From contig NZ_LT635549.1 of NCBI RefSeq assembly GCF_900120155.1, forward strand, positions 930,001 through 994,000: 64,000 bases of DNA. Direction: 5' to 3'. Both the position numbers and the translations under genes were made by a program. Position 1 is the first letter of the stretch. The number at the start of each line of letters is the position of its first letter. Below, piece after piece: positions 1 through 8,464 of this stretch. Below the pieces are notes generated by a model, which searched no databases, was not told where the DNA came from, and saw only the letters and a list, made by a program, of their open reading frames with translations. Source of the stretch: Clostridium sp. Marseille-P3244 (GTDB taxonomy: Bacteria > Bacillota > Clostridia > Lachnospirales > Lachnospiraceae).

Positions 1-839
1 TGTATCTGACGCAGCCCACGGTCAGCTCCCATATCTCCGCCCTGGAACAGGAACTGAACGCCTGTCTGCTGATAAGGAATACAAAGGGCGCCGCATTGTC
101 TGAAGAAGGGAAAAAGCTTTATGCATATGCAGAGCAGATGCTGGAGTTAGAGCAGAAGATCCGGGAACAGTTCGGGCTGGAGGGAGGACGGAAAGGCTGT
201 GTTCTGCGGATTGCCGCGTCTACAGTTCCGTCTCAGTATCTTCTTCCGGAAATCCTTGCAGAGTTTCATTCCAGGTATCCGGAAGAACAGCTGAAAGTGC
301 TGGAGACTGACAGCGAAGGTGTGATCGATCAGATCTTGTCTCATAAGGCGGATATCGGTTTCACCGGAACCGTTCTGGAAAAAGGAAACTGTACATATCT
401 TCCGTTCTACCAGGATGAACTGGTCCTCATTACGCCGGCTTCGGAACGGTTTCAGGAAAGAGTGGGACAGGACATATGGTCCTGGGTTGCGAAGGAGCCT
501 GTTATCCTGAGAGAAGAAGGATCGGGAACCAGGAAAGAAGCGGAACGGATATTTGCCCGGATGGGGATCCCCATGGAGAGTTTCCGGACAGCGGCTGTCA
601 TAGAGAATCCGGAGACGATCAAACGCACAGTGGCAAACGGCACCGGAATCTCTGTATTGTCCCGCCTTGCCGCGGCAGAAGAGATCAGCAGCGGGAAACT
701 GCTGGCATTTCCTCTGGGAAGCGGAGGGGGAAAACGCAGCATCAATCTGGTCTATGATTCCGGATATCCTGTCCTTCCGGCAGCAGATAAATTCATTGAA
801 ACTGTAAGAGCGATGTATGAAAAGACAGGTTGTCTTTAA
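1..839 (+). CDS. LysR-family transcriptional regulator (5' end outside window)
   Basis: The reading frame is open from base 3, so the gene starts upstream of the window; 278 residues are visible. The first residues (YLTQPTVSSHISALEQELN) are the recognition helix of a LysR winged helix-turn-helix, and the rest is a LysR substrate-binding domain (GGRKGCVLRIAAS, then LLPEILAEFHSRYPEEQLKV). It lies upstream of a cysteine desulfurase, a YedE transporter, a TusA-like protein and a DUF3343 protein. In clostridia this neighbourhood is known as a selenium-metabolism cluster with its own LysR regulator, so a role in selenium or sulfur control is inferred from context. A very strong hairpin follows the stop codon. 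Confidence 0.9.
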   Translation, partial: YLTQPTVSSHISALEQELNACLLIRNTKGAALSEEGKKLYAYAEQMLELEQKIREQFGLEGGRKGCVLRIAASTVPSQYLLPEILAEFHSRYPEEQLKVLETDSEGVIDQILSHKADIGFTGTVLEKGNCTYLPFYQDELVLITPASERFQERVGQDIWSWVAKEPVILREEGSGTRKEAERIFARMGIPMESFRTAAVIENPETIKRTVANGTGISVLSRLAAAEEISSGKLLAFPLGSGGGKRSINLVYDSGYPVLPAADKFIETVRAMYEKTGCL

Positions 840-844
840 AGGAG

Positions 845-909
845 AAGGCAGAATAAAACAGCCTCTCTTATAGATTTTTTCTATAAGAGAGGCTGTTTTA
901 TTCTGCCTT
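845..909. terminator. Perfect 29-bp inverted repeat, terminator-like
   Basis: Left arm 845-873 (starts AAGGCAGAATAAAACAGCC) and right arm 881-909 are perfectly complementary around a 7-nt loop (ATTTTTT). The hairpin begins five bases after the LysR stop. Each arm is AT-rich at its outer side, so it could end transcription from either strand. It separates the regulator from the downstream enzyme genes. Confidence 0.75.
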
Positions 910-991
910 TTGATTGGACGAAAAAACAGAAGGAACCTATACTGAAATTACAGCAGTATGTACCCGGCGTCACGAAAGGAGCGGTCAGGAA

Positions 992-2128
992 ATGATCTAC
1001 ATGGATAACGCGGCGACAAGTCTGCAAAAACCGGCTGAAGTCAGCCAGGCTGTACTGAAGGCGTTTGAAACCATAGGAAATGCCGGACGGGGAGTTTCAG
1101 AGACTGCCCTGTGCGCGGCACGGATCATCTATGGGACACGGGAAAAACTGGCCCGTTTTTTTCACGCGGAATCCCCGAACCGGATTGCTTTCACGGCCAA
1201 TTCGACGGAAAGTCTGAACATGGCGATCAAGGGAACGATTGCTCCGGGAGACCATGTGATCACTACCGTGCTGGAACATAATTCTGTTCTGCGTCCCCTC
1301 TATGAATGTCAGAGGCAGGGAGCAGAACTCACGATAATTGGCTGCGATGAGAAGGGGAATGTCTCCTGCCGTGAGATGGAGGCTGCCATCCGCGGAAATA
1401 CGAAGGCCATTGTCTGCACTCATGCATCGAATCTGACCGGGAACATGATCAATATAGAAGCTGTGGGCAGCATGGCAGAAAAGCACCGTCTTCTTTTTAT
1501 CGTCGACGCCTCTCAGACGGCGGGGGTGTATCCGATCGATGTCAGTAGAATTGGGATTGACATCCTCTGTTTTACCGGGCATAAGAGCCTGCTGGGGCCC
1601 CAGGGGACCGGAGGCATATATGTCAGGCCGGGAGTTGAGGTCCGGCCGCTGCTGAGCGGGGGAAGCGGGGTGGATACCTATAACCGGCACCACCCTTCCC
1701 AGATGCCGACTGCTCTTGAGGCAGGCACTCTGAACGGACACGGGATCGCGGGGCTGGGAGCGGCGCTGGACTATCTGGAGTCTGTCGGTCTGGAGCAGAT
1801 CCGGAAAAGAGAGCTGGCATTGATGTGGCGGTTTTATGAGGGAGTTTCCCAGATCCCCGGGATTAAAGTGTACGGAGATTTTGACACGGAAGACCGTGCC
1901 CCTATCGTTGCTCTCAATATCCGGGATTATGATTCTTCCCAAGTCAGTGACGAGCTGGATACAGAATACGGCATTGTTACCCGCCCGGGCGCACACTGCG
2001 CGCCTTTGATGCACCAGGCATTGGGAACAGAGGGACAGGGTGCCGTGCGGTTCAGTTTCTCCCATTATAATACGGAGGAAGAAGTTGATAAGGCTGTAAA
2101 GGCAGTAGCAGAACTGGCGTGCGGGTAA
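992..2128 (+). CDS. Cysteine desulfurase-family PLP enzyme (aminotransferase class V)
   Basis: A 378-residue fold-type I PLP enzyme. The N-terminus MIYMDNAATSLQKP is typical of the family. The PLP lysine is K198 in CFTGHKSLLGPQG, and the persulfide or selenide-accepting cysteine is C336 in RPGAHCAP, as in SufS/CsdA-like proteins. The ATG at 992 is chosen because AAAGGAG lies 10 bases upstream; a TTG at 914 would add a non-conserved tail. Family members release sulfur from cysteine or selenium from selenocysteine. The YedE, TusA-like and DUF3343 neighbours favour a selenium-donor role, which remains an inference. Confidence 0.9.
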   Translation: MIYMDNAATSLQKPAEVSQAVLKAFETIGNAGRGVSETALCAARIIYGTREKLARFFHAESPNRIAFTANSTESLNMAIKGTIAPGDHVITTVLEHNSVLRPLYECQRQGAELTIIGCDEKGNVSCREMEAAIRGNTKAIVCTHASNLTGNMINIEAVGSMAEKHRLLFIVDASQTAGVYPIDVSRIGIDILCFTGHKSLLGPQGTGGIYVRPGVEVRPLLSGGSGVDTYNRHHPSQMPTALEAGTLNGHGIAGLGAALDYLESVGLEQIRKRELALMWRFYEGVSQIPGIKVYGDFDTEDRAPIVALNIRDYDSSQVSDELDTEYGIVTRPGAHCAPLMHQALGTEGQGAVRFSFSHYNTEEEVDKAVKAVAELACG

Positions 2129-2176
2129 AGTGCAGGTGGAAAAGAAAAAGGAACAAAAGGAAAACAGGAGGGAAAC

Positions 2177-3274
2177 ATGAATTTATCTGATTCAAAGAAA
2201 AAACTGGCGCTGGCCGGTATTATATGCGGTCTTGTGGCTGCATGTCTGGCTTATTTCGGGAATCCGGCCAATATGGCTTTCTGTATCGCGTGTTTTATAC
2301 GGGATACGGCCGGTTCTCTGGGACTTCATTCTGCGGAGACTGTACAGTATGCAAGGCCGGAGATCATAGGACTTGTGCTGGGCGCATTCCTGATCTCCGT
2401 GGCGACAAAAGAATACCGCTCCATGGCAGGATCTTCTCCGGCAGTACGTTTTGTGCTGGGAATGATCATCGTCATCGGCTCCCTGGTATTTTTGGGCTGC
2501 CCGCTTCGGATGATCATCCGTATGTCCGCGGGAGATCTGAATGCCTGGATCGCGCTGATCGGATTTATACTGGGAGTGGGAACAGGCGTGTTTGCGCTTA
2601 AGAAGGGATTCAGCCTGGGACGGGCGCATATGACGAACCGGATGAGCGGAGCCGTACTTCCGGTACTCATGGCGGGCATCCTGGTTCTCGCGCTGGCCAC
2701 GACTCTGCTGAAGAGCAGTCAGAGCGGCCCCGGGAGTATACATGCCCCGATCATTATTTCTCTGGCAGGGGGACTGATTTTCGGCGCTGCCGCGCAGAAA
2801 TCAAGGATGTGTTTTGCGGGAAGCATCCGGGATGTAATCCTGATGAAGAATTTTGATCTGCTGACGATCATCGGGGCCTTCTTCGTGGTGATGCTGATCT
2901 TTAATATTGCCACCGGAAGATTCATCCTGGCTTTTGATACGCCGGGGATCATCGCCCATTCAGATCATCTCTGGAATATTCTTGGCATGTACGCGGTGGG
3001 GTTTGCCGCAGTGCTGGCAGGAGGATGCCCGCTGCGTCAGCTTATACTGGCAGGCCAGGGATCCTCGGATTCTGCGGTGACCGTGATCGGCATGTTTGTA
3101 GGAGCGGCGCTGGCCCACAATCTGGGACTTGCAGGCAGCGCTACAGCAGTAAATGCAGAGACGCAGGAGATCACGGCCGGAAGTGTGCCGTTTAATGGAA
3201 AAGTGGCAGTGATCATCTGCATTATCGTATGTTTTATCATTGCATTCGGCAATAAGAGAAGCGAAGGAAAGTAA
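2177..3274 (+). CDS. yedE: YedE/YeeE-family membrane transporter, selenium-associated
   Basis: A 365-residue polytopic membrane protein made of two related halves. The cysteine motifs that mark YeeE/YedE transporters are seen several times: ACFIRD near residue 38, GCPLRM near 113, CFAGSIRD near 212 and GGCPLRQ near 282. Characterised family members import thiosulfate through cysteine relays. Clostridial members next to TusA-like and DUF3343 genes are assigned to selenium metabolism. A good ribosome site (GGAGGGAAAC) precedes the start. The gene is co-directional with its neighbours with short gaps, so the cluster is probably one operon. Confidence 0.88.
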   Translation: MNLSDSKKKLALAGIICGLVAACLAYFGNPANMAFCIACFIRDTAGSLGLHSAETVQYARPEIIGLVLGAFLISVATKEYRSMAGSSPAVRFVLGMIIVIGSLVFLGCPLRMIIRMSAGDLNAWIALIGFILGVGTGVFALKKGFSLGRAHMTNRMSGAVLPVLMAGILVLALATTLLKSSQSGPGSIHAPIIISLAGGLIFGAAAQKSRMCFAGSIRDVILMKNFDLLTIIGAFFVVMLIFNIATGRFILAFDTPGIIAHSDHLWNILGMYAVGFAAVLAGGCPLRQLILAGQGSSDSAVTVIGMFVGAALAHNLGLAGSATAVNAETQEITAGSVPFNGKVAVIICIIVCFIIAFGNKRSEGK

Positions 3275-3315
3275 GGAAGAAATATTTCTTTCATATGAAA
3301 AAGGAGGAAAGGATC

Positions 3316-3522
3316 ATGAGGGAAGTAGACGCCAGGGGGCTTTCGTGCCCGGAACCGGTCATGCTTACAGAAGAGGCGATCAGAGAGGAGAAAGGCCCTG
3401 TCCGGGTTCTGGTATCAGAGCCTCATCAGAAAATGAACATCGAAAAATGCGCGAAGGATCACGGAAGGAAGACTGTGACTACAGAGACCGAAGACGGATT
3501 TGCCGTGACGATCGAGCCTTAA
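3316..3522 (+). CDS. TusA/SirA-like sulfurtransferase (short YedF)
   Basis: A 68-residue protein starting MREVDARGLSCPEP. The CPxP motif with C11 is the sulfur or selenium carrier site of TusA/SirA proteins. The ATG at 3316 follows AAGGAGGAAAGGATC. The selenium-associated YedF of many Firmicutes is about 200 residues, with an added C-terminal DsrE-like domain. This protein has only the TusA domain, so it is either a short version or has lost the second domain. It probably passes chalcogen between the desulfurase, the YedE transporter and the DUF3343 protein. Confidence 0.88.
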   Translation: MREVDARGLSCPEPVMLTEEAIREEKGPVRVLVSEPHQKMNIEKCAKDHGRKTVTTETEDGFAVTIEP

Positions 3523-3540
3523 TATGGTAAAATATGATCC

Positions 3541-3777
3541 ATGAGGAAAAAGGAATTAAAACTTGTTGTAACATTTCATACGACAGCAGATGCCATGGCA
3601 ATGGAGGAAGCCTGCCGCAGGGAGAAGATCCCCGGCAGGCTGATTCCCGTGCCAAGGAGCATATCCGCGGGATGCGGGATGGCCTGGTGCGCGCCGCCGG
3701 ATCAGAGGGATGCTCTGGCCGGTGTAATGCAAAGACACGGGCTCGGGCAGGAGGGAATCCATGAGTGTATGTTGTAG
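3541..3777 (+). CDS. DUF3343 protein, putative Se/S carrier
   Basis: A 78-residue protein with the DUF3343 signature ISAGCGMAWCAP near residues 41-52. The family is small and recurs beside YedE/YedF genes. It is thought to carry sulfur or selenium on the conserved cysteine, although this is not proven. The start lies 18 bases after the TusA-like stop with no strong Shine-Dalgarno, suggesting translation from the same message. The 3' end overlaps a possible 15-codon reading frame. Confidence 0.85.
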   Translation: MRKKELKLVVTFHTTADAMAMEEACRREKIPGRLIPVPRSISAGCGMAWCAPPDQRDALAGVMQRHGLGQEGIHECML

Positions 3778-3808
3778 AAGCTGTGCGGCAGCAGGCCGCA
3801 GTGCATGA
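3761..3808 (+). CDS. Possible 15-aa cysteine-rich peptide
   Basis: ATG at 3761 follows a near-perfect ribosome site (AGGAGGG, 6 bases upstream) that lies inside the end of the DUF3343 gene. The frame encodes MSVCCRSCAAAGRSA and stops at TGA 3806-3808. The CCxxC pattern fits a chalcogen-handling neighbourhood, but the length is at the limit of what can be called and the ribosome site could be chance. No homology is claimed. Confidence 0.25.
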   Translation: MSVCCRSCAAAGRSA

Positions 3809-3856
3809 GGAACACAAGAGTTTATCACATTTATAACACAAAAGATTCACACTATT

Positions 3857-3885
3857 TTGTTACCGTCTTCCATATACTGTAATAT
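3857..3885 (+). promoter_or_regulatory. Candidate sigma-A promoter for the Gld-like ABC operon
   Basis: TTGTTA at 3857-3862 and TAATAT at 3880-3885 are separated by 17 bases, immediately upstream of the AGGAGGG ribosome site and the TTG start at 3904. The match is moderate. Confidence 0.45.
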
Positions 3886-3903
3886 ATTCAGGAGGGTAAA
3901 ACA

Positions 3904-4980
3904 TTGATCGAAGTGAGGAATCTGGTAAAGAAATATGGGACTCATCTGGCCGTAGACCACCTGAGCTTCAAGATTGAAGCCGGGCGGATCTACGGTCTTT
4001 TAGGTCCGAACGGAGCCGGGAAATCTACGACCATGAATATCATGACAGGATATCTGGGCGCCACCGAAGGTGAAGTGATCATTGACGGACATGACATTTT
4101 GAAGGAACCGGAAGAGGCGAAAAAGCATATCGGATATCTCCCGGAACAGCCGCCGCTGTACATGGATATGACTGTGAGGGAATATCTGGAGTTCGCGGCT
4201 GAGCTGAAAGGGATTTCCAGGGGGAAACGGCAGGAAACGATTGAAGAGGCAGAGCGTCTGGTGAAGATCCAGGATGTGGAACACCGGCTTCTCAAAAATC
4301 TTTCCAAAGGATACCGGCAGAGAGCGGGCCTTGCGCAGGCTGTACTGGGGTTTCCCGAGATCATTATCCTGGATGAGCCCAGTGTGGGACTGGATCCGAA
4401 ACAGATCATTGAGATCCGGGAGCTGATCCGCAAGCTGGCAAAACAGCATACGGTTATTTTAAGTTCCCATATCCTTGCGGAAGTGAGAGAGGTATGTGAT
4501 CATATCCTGATCATTTCCAGAGGAAAACTGGTGGCCAGCGATACGCCGGAAAATCTGGAGAAACAGCTGGGCGAACATAATGAGATAGAGATCGAGACGG
4601 AAGGATCTCTGGCAGAGATCCGGAATATTCTTAAAAATGTGCCTGGTATCGAAAGGATTGAAGGCAGGGGAAACAAAGACGGTCTTACCTGCGCGTCAGT
4701 CACCGAAAAAAAAGGAGAGGACGTCAGACGCCAGGTCTTCACGGCGTTCGCTTCGGCAGGGGTTCCCCTCCTTACGCTGAAATTGTCGGGAACCAGTCTG
4801 GAAGATGTGTTTATGGAACTGACACAGAATGATACGGTGCCGGACGCGTTTTCAAAGCATATCAGGGATCGAGAGAACGCAGATAGGCCCGCAGGAGAAG
4901 AGGAACAGGATACTTCTGAACAAGATGCTGCTGAGCCGGACATAGGAGAGGAGGATGAGGACAATGCTGGCGATCTATAA
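3904..4980 (+). CDS. ABC transporter ATP-binding protein, GldA-like
   Basis: A 358-residue ABC ATPase with Walker A GPNGAGKST near residue 36, signature LSKGYRQRAGLAQA near 133, Walker B IIILDEPSVGLDP near 154 and the switch histidine in ILSSHIL. It begins at TTG 3904 behind AGGAGGG. After the ATPase and accessory region there is a 40-residue tail rich in E and D with no obvious fold. It is followed by a permease, a GldG-like protein and a DUF4340 protein, the usual order of Gld-type ABC systems. Outside gliding bacteria these act on unknown envelope substrates. Confidence 0.9.
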   Translation: MIEVRNLVKKYGTHLAVDHLSFKIEAGRIYGLLGPNGAGKSTTMNIMTGYLGATEGEVIIDGHDILKEPEEAKKHIGYLPEQPPLYMDMTVREYLEFAAELKGISRGKRQETIEEAERLVKIQDVEHRLLKNLSKGYRQRAGLAQAVLGFPEIIILDEPSVGLDPKQIIEIRELIRKLAKQHTVILSSHILAEVREVCDHILIISRGKLVASDTPENLEKQLGEHNEIEIETEGSLAEIRNILKNVPGIERIEGRGNKDGLTCASVTEKKGEDVRRQVFTAFASAGVPLLTLKLSGTSLEDVFMELTQNDTVPDAFSKHIRDRENADRPAGEEEQDTSEQDAAEPDIGEEDEDNAGDL

Positions 4981-5830
4981 AAGAGAACTGAGATCTTATT
5001 TTCAGTCCATGGTAGGGTGCGTGTTCGTGGCATTTCTCGTGGCGTTTACAGGGATCTATTTTATGGCGTACAACATGACCATGGGATATCCGTACTTTTC
5101 CTATACATTGTCCGGGTCGCTGATCGTATTTCTGGTGGGGATCCCCCTGATCACGATGCGGAGTTTTTCGGAGGAGAGAAAGAACAAGACAGATCAGATG
5201 CTCCTGACAGCTCCGGTCAGTCTGGGTAAGATCGTAGCCGGAAAATATCTGGCGATGGCCACAGTGATCGCAATTCCCAATGTGATCTTCTGTATTTTTC
5301 CACTGATCATAAAGGCACAGGGGACGGCATATCTTGCGGTGGATTATATTTCCATCGGAATTTTCTTCCTTCTCGGGTGTGTGTATGCCGCCATCGGAAT
5401 GTTCCTGTCCTCTCTTACGGAGAGCCAGATCATCGCGTTTATCAGTACATTCGGCATTCTCCTTGTCTTATATTTATGGGACGGGATCCTGTCCCTGCTT
5501 CCCGCTTCGTCAGTCAGTGGGCTGGTGGGGATCCTGATCCTGCTGGCGGCGATCGTGGTATATGTATGGCAGATGACGGGAAATTCCGTTCTGACGGGAG
5601 AGATCGGTATTATCGGAGCGACGGCAGCGATCATCGTTTATATCGTCAGATCAGAAGTGTATGAAAATCTGCTGACCAGACTTCTTGGCAGACTGGCGCT
5701 GGCCAATGTGTTTACGGATGTTACTGCCAACAGCATTTTAGATGTATCTGGTATAGTCCTGTATCTGTCAGTGATTGCCGTGTTTCTGTTCCTTACTGTT
5801 CAGGCGATCCAGAAAAGACGCTGGAGTTAG
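4964..5830 (+). CDS. ABC-2 type permease, GldF-like
   Basis: A 288-residue integral membrane protein with about six hydrophobic segments and the N-terminal pattern MLAIYKRELRSYFQ of ABC-2 permeases. The ATG at 4964 is preferred over 4955 because the AGGAGG at 4949-4954 abuts the earlier codon. The start lies 17 bases inside the ATPase gene, so translation is coupled. It should form the channel with the upstream ATPase. Confidence 0.88.
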   Translation: MLAIYKRELRSYFQSMVGCVFVAFLVAFTGIYFMAYNMTMGYPYFSYTLSGSLIVFLVGIPLITMRSFSEERKNKTDQMLLTAPVSLGKIVAGKYLAMATVIAIPNVIFCIFPLIIKAQGTAYLAVDYISIGIFFLLGCVYAAIGMFLSSLTESQIIAFISTFGILLVLYLWDGILSLLPASSVSGLVGILILLAAIVVYVWQMTGNSVLTGEIGIIGATAAIIVYIVRSEVYENLLTRLLGRLALANVFTDVTANSILDVSGIVLYLSVIAVFLFLTVQAIQKRRWS

Positions 5831-5842
5831 GAGGGTCGGACT

Positions 5843-7402
5843 GTGAAGAAACTATTAAAGACAATAAACAGCAACAGCGAAAAAGGTGGAGCCAGAGAGG
5901 GCAGGAGTATCAAGGAGAGATTCCGCACAGCGGGAACAAAGCATGGGACTTACAGCGTAGGGATTACCGTTCTGGTGATCGCGGTGGTGATCATCGCGAA
6001 TCTGATCGTGGGCCAGTTCCCCGAGGCATTCCGCAGCATTGATGTGAGCAGCACAGGGATCTATGATATTTCCGATACGTCAGTGGAGCTTCTGGAAGGG
6101 CTTGACCGGGAGATCGACATGAAGGTACTGGCGGTAAAGGATGAAACAGATGAGCGCATCACTACGTTCCTGAATAAATACGCGGCGCTTTCCGACAGGA
6201 TTACAGTGGAATGGATTGATCCGGTACTTCATCCGTCAGCGCTGACGGAATACGATACCACAGAAAATACGATTGTGGTTTCCTGTGAGGAAACAGGTAA
6301 GACAACTACAGTCTCGTTCGGGGATATCCTTGTGATGGATGAGTATTCTTACTATTATTACGGAACTACTTCCTATACAGAGTTTGACGGCGAGGGGCAG
6401 CTTACCAGTGCCATAAACTATGTGGCCAATGATGTAGAGAAGACGATTTATCAGACAACAGGCCACGGAGAGTCACAGCTGTCTGCGACGATCACAGACC
6501 TGATGGAGAAAAATAATTATAATCTGTCAGAATTAAATCTTCTGATGACGACGGAAATGCCGGAAGACTGCGATCTGCTGCTGATGTACGCTCCGACGGC
6601 GGATCTGTCAGAGGAAGAGACTCAGATGCTGACAGATTATCTGTCAGGCGGCGGGAAAGTCATGATCCTCCTGGGAGATACCAATGCCACAGAGCTTCCG
6701 AACCTGGAGGGAATCCTGGAAGAATACGGGATAACGGCGGCCGATGGATACATTGCGGATCCGGAAAGAGCTTACCAGGGAAATTATTACTATATTTTTC
6801 CGGAACTCTCCGTTTCAGGCGATCTGGCGGAGGGAATCTCTTCCCAGATGGTGCTGCTTACCAATACACATGGCATGAACCTGACAGATCCGGCCAGAGA
6901 CACCATTTCCACCACGCCGTTCATGACGTCCTCGGATCAGGCATATGCCGTTACGGAGAATTCTCAGGAGCAGGGAACCTACACTCTGGGCGCAGTGGCG
7001 GAGGAAACGGTCGGCGGCGAAGAGAGTGAAGATACAGAATCAACGGAATCCGGGACAGAAGATACAGAAGACGCAGACTCAGAAGAGACAGACTCAGAAG
7101 ATTCTGAAGGCGGAAGTGAAGAATCAGCGCAGAGCAGGCTTACCGTTATCTCTGCCGGCAGCCTGATCAGCCAGGAGATCACGGATACATTCCCCCAGCT
7201 TGAGAACACCCAGCTGTTTATGAATGCGGTGACAGCAAATTTTGAAGGGGTTCAGAATCTGTCTATTGAAGCCAAAAGCCTGAGTGTGGAATATAATACG
7301 GTACAGCACGGAGGACTGTTCAGTCTGCTGATGATCTTCGGGATCCCGGCCGCCATTCTGATCTCAGGATTTGTCGTATGGTTCAGGAGGAGGAAAGCAT
7401 GA
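5843..7402 (+). CDS. GldG-like ABC-associated auxiliary protein
   Basis: A 519-residue protein with an N-terminal membrane segment near residues 35-55 and a C-terminal segment near 490-512, flanking a large extracytoplasmic domain of the ABC-type uncharacterised (GldG) family. Residues about 392-432 form a strongly acidic, low-complexity S/E/D/T stretch between the domain and its C-terminal part. The start is GTG at 5843 behind GGAGGG. It lies between the permease and DUF4340 genes, and the stop overlaps the next start (ATGA). Confidence 0.85.
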   Translation: MKKLLKTINSNSEKGGAREGRSIKERFRTAGTKHGTYSVGITVLVIAVVIIANLIVGQFPEAFRSIDVSSTGIYDISDTSVELLEGLDREIDMKVLAVKDETDERITTFLNKYAALSDRITVEWIDPVLHPSALTEYDTTENTIVVSCEETGKTTTVSFGDILVMDEYSYYYYGTTSYTEFDGEGQLTSAINYVANDVEKTIYQTTGHGESQLSATITDLMEKNNYNLSELNLLMTTEMPEDCDLLLMYAPTADLSEEETQMLTDYLSGGGKVMILLGDTNATELPNLEGILEEYGITAADGYIADPERAYQGNYYYIFPELSVSGDLAEGISSQMVLLTNTHGMNLTDPARDTISTTPFMTSSDQAYAVTENSQEQGTYTLGAVAEETVGGEESEDTESTESGTEDTEDADSEETDSEDSEGGSEESAQSRLTVISAGSLISQEITDTFPQLENTQLFMNAVTANFEGVQNLSIEAKSLSVEYNTVQHGGLFSLLMIFGIPAAILISGFVVWFRRRKA

Positions 7403-8307
7403 AAAAGAAGCAGAGAAGGATCCTGGCGCTGAGCGTGGTCCTTGTGGTCCTGGTGGCAGTATATCTGGGAATGGATGCATGGAACAGGAAAAAAGAACAG
7501 ACGGCAGAAGAGGAAGAAAAAGCCTCCGTGATCCATGTGACAGATACTGAGGCAGAAGAGATTACAGGGATCAAACTGAACGTAACGAACGGAGAACTGG
7601 AATTTATAAAAGAGGACGGAACATGGTACTATGCCCCGGACAGAGATTTCCCGCTGGATCAGAGCTATCCTGAAGAGATCGCTGCCGTCGTCGGAAATAT
7701 TACGGCAGACCGGCAGCTGGAAGATGGCGACACCATGGAAGATTACGGATTGGATGAGCCGGTATATACCGTAGAATATACAGACAGCGGGGGAAATACT
7801 ACAGAGGTGTATTTCGGGGATCAGACCGGAGACTGGTATTATGTGACGGTGGGGGATACCGGTGTTGTATATACGGTAGAAAACACGGTCATTGACGGGC
7901 TGGATTATTCATTGGACGAGGTAGCACTCCTGGATGATTATCCCAGTATCGGAAGCGGAAATCTGGTGAGAGAAGTTATCACACAGAACGGACAGACCAC
8001 CACATATGACAGTGAAGATGAAGACCAGTCAGAAGATATCGCGGCGATAGCCGGCGGGCTTGGCGCAGTGACACTTTCCGAGGCTGCGGACTATTCTGTT
8101 GAAGATGAAGATCTGGGCGACTACGGCCTGGATGAAGCGTCACGGATCACCGTGGAGGCAGTATATACGAATGATGGCGAAGAAGAGGTGCTTACGCTGT
8201 ATATTGGCGGCGAAGACGGAAACGGCGACAGATATGTGATGATCAATGACTCACAGATCGTGTATCTGATCTCAGATGAGATATGTCAGAATATTCTGAA
8301 CAATTGA
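7399..8307 (+). CDS. DUF4340 domain protein, membrane-anchored
   Basis: A 302-residue protein with one N-terminal transmembrane anchor (ILALSVVLVVLVAVYLG) and an acidic extracellular part containing DUF4340-type repeats, for example DYGLDEPVYTVEYTD. DUF4340 proteins regularly follow GldG-like genes. ATG 7399 overlaps the upstream stop and follows AGGAGGAAAGC. The C-terminus ends CQNILNN. The sequence CAGAATATTCTGAACA at its end is repeated beyond a 40-bp palindrome, where the same frame would read on to ATTTAA; this suggests the original ending was NILNI before an insertion. Confidence 0.85.
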   Translation: MKKKQRRILALSVVLVVLVAVYLGMDAWNRKKEQTAEEEEKASVIHVTDTEAEEITGIKLNVTNGELEFIKEDGTWYYAPDRDFPLDQSYPEEIAAVVGNITADRQLEDGDTMEDYGLDEPVYTVEYTDSGGNTTEVYFGDQTGDWYYVTVGDTGVVYTVENTVIDGLDYSLDEVALLDDYPSIGSGNLVREVITQNGQTTTYDSEDEDQSEDIAAIAGGLGAVTLSEAADYSVEDEDLGDYGLDEASRITVEAVYTNDGEEEVLTLYIGGEDGNGDRYVMINDSQIVYLISDEICQNILNN

Positions 8308-8310
8308 TCA

Positions 8311-8350
8311 ATCGGGGTCAGGCACCTTTTAAAAGGTGCCTGACCCCGAT
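8311..8350. repeat. Palindromic intergenic repeat, copy A (40 bp)
   Basis: ATCGGGGTCAGGCACCTTTT followed directly by its reverse complement: 20-bp arms with no spacer. Its inner 34 bp (8314-8347) has the same length and the same GGGG...ACCT layout as the palindromes at 29.9 and 51.6 kb. It lies between two direct copies of CAGAATATTCTGAACA (8287-8302 and 8354-8369). It could also act as a terminator hairpin for the ABC operon, although no T-run follows. Confidence 0.85.
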
Positions 8351-8464
8351 TCCCAGAATATTCTGAACATTTAATTTAATATGAATTTTATTGACTTTCC
8401 GGGGAAAACGGTGGAAAATATATCCCATAGTATTTTTCGACAATTTTTGAAAGGTGAAGACAAT

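Noticed and set aside
1097-2065. Long minus-strand reading frame opposite the desulfurase gene
   Set aside because: It is antisense to a clearly coding plus-strand gene, has no recognisable domain and no ribosome site; it follows from codon bias of the real gene.
3806-3808. TGA of the 15-aa peptide read as selenocysteine
   Set aside because: Tempting in a selenium cluster, but the sequence beyond TGA has no conserved look, runs through the next promoter and ribosome site, and no SECIS-like hairpin was found next to the codon.
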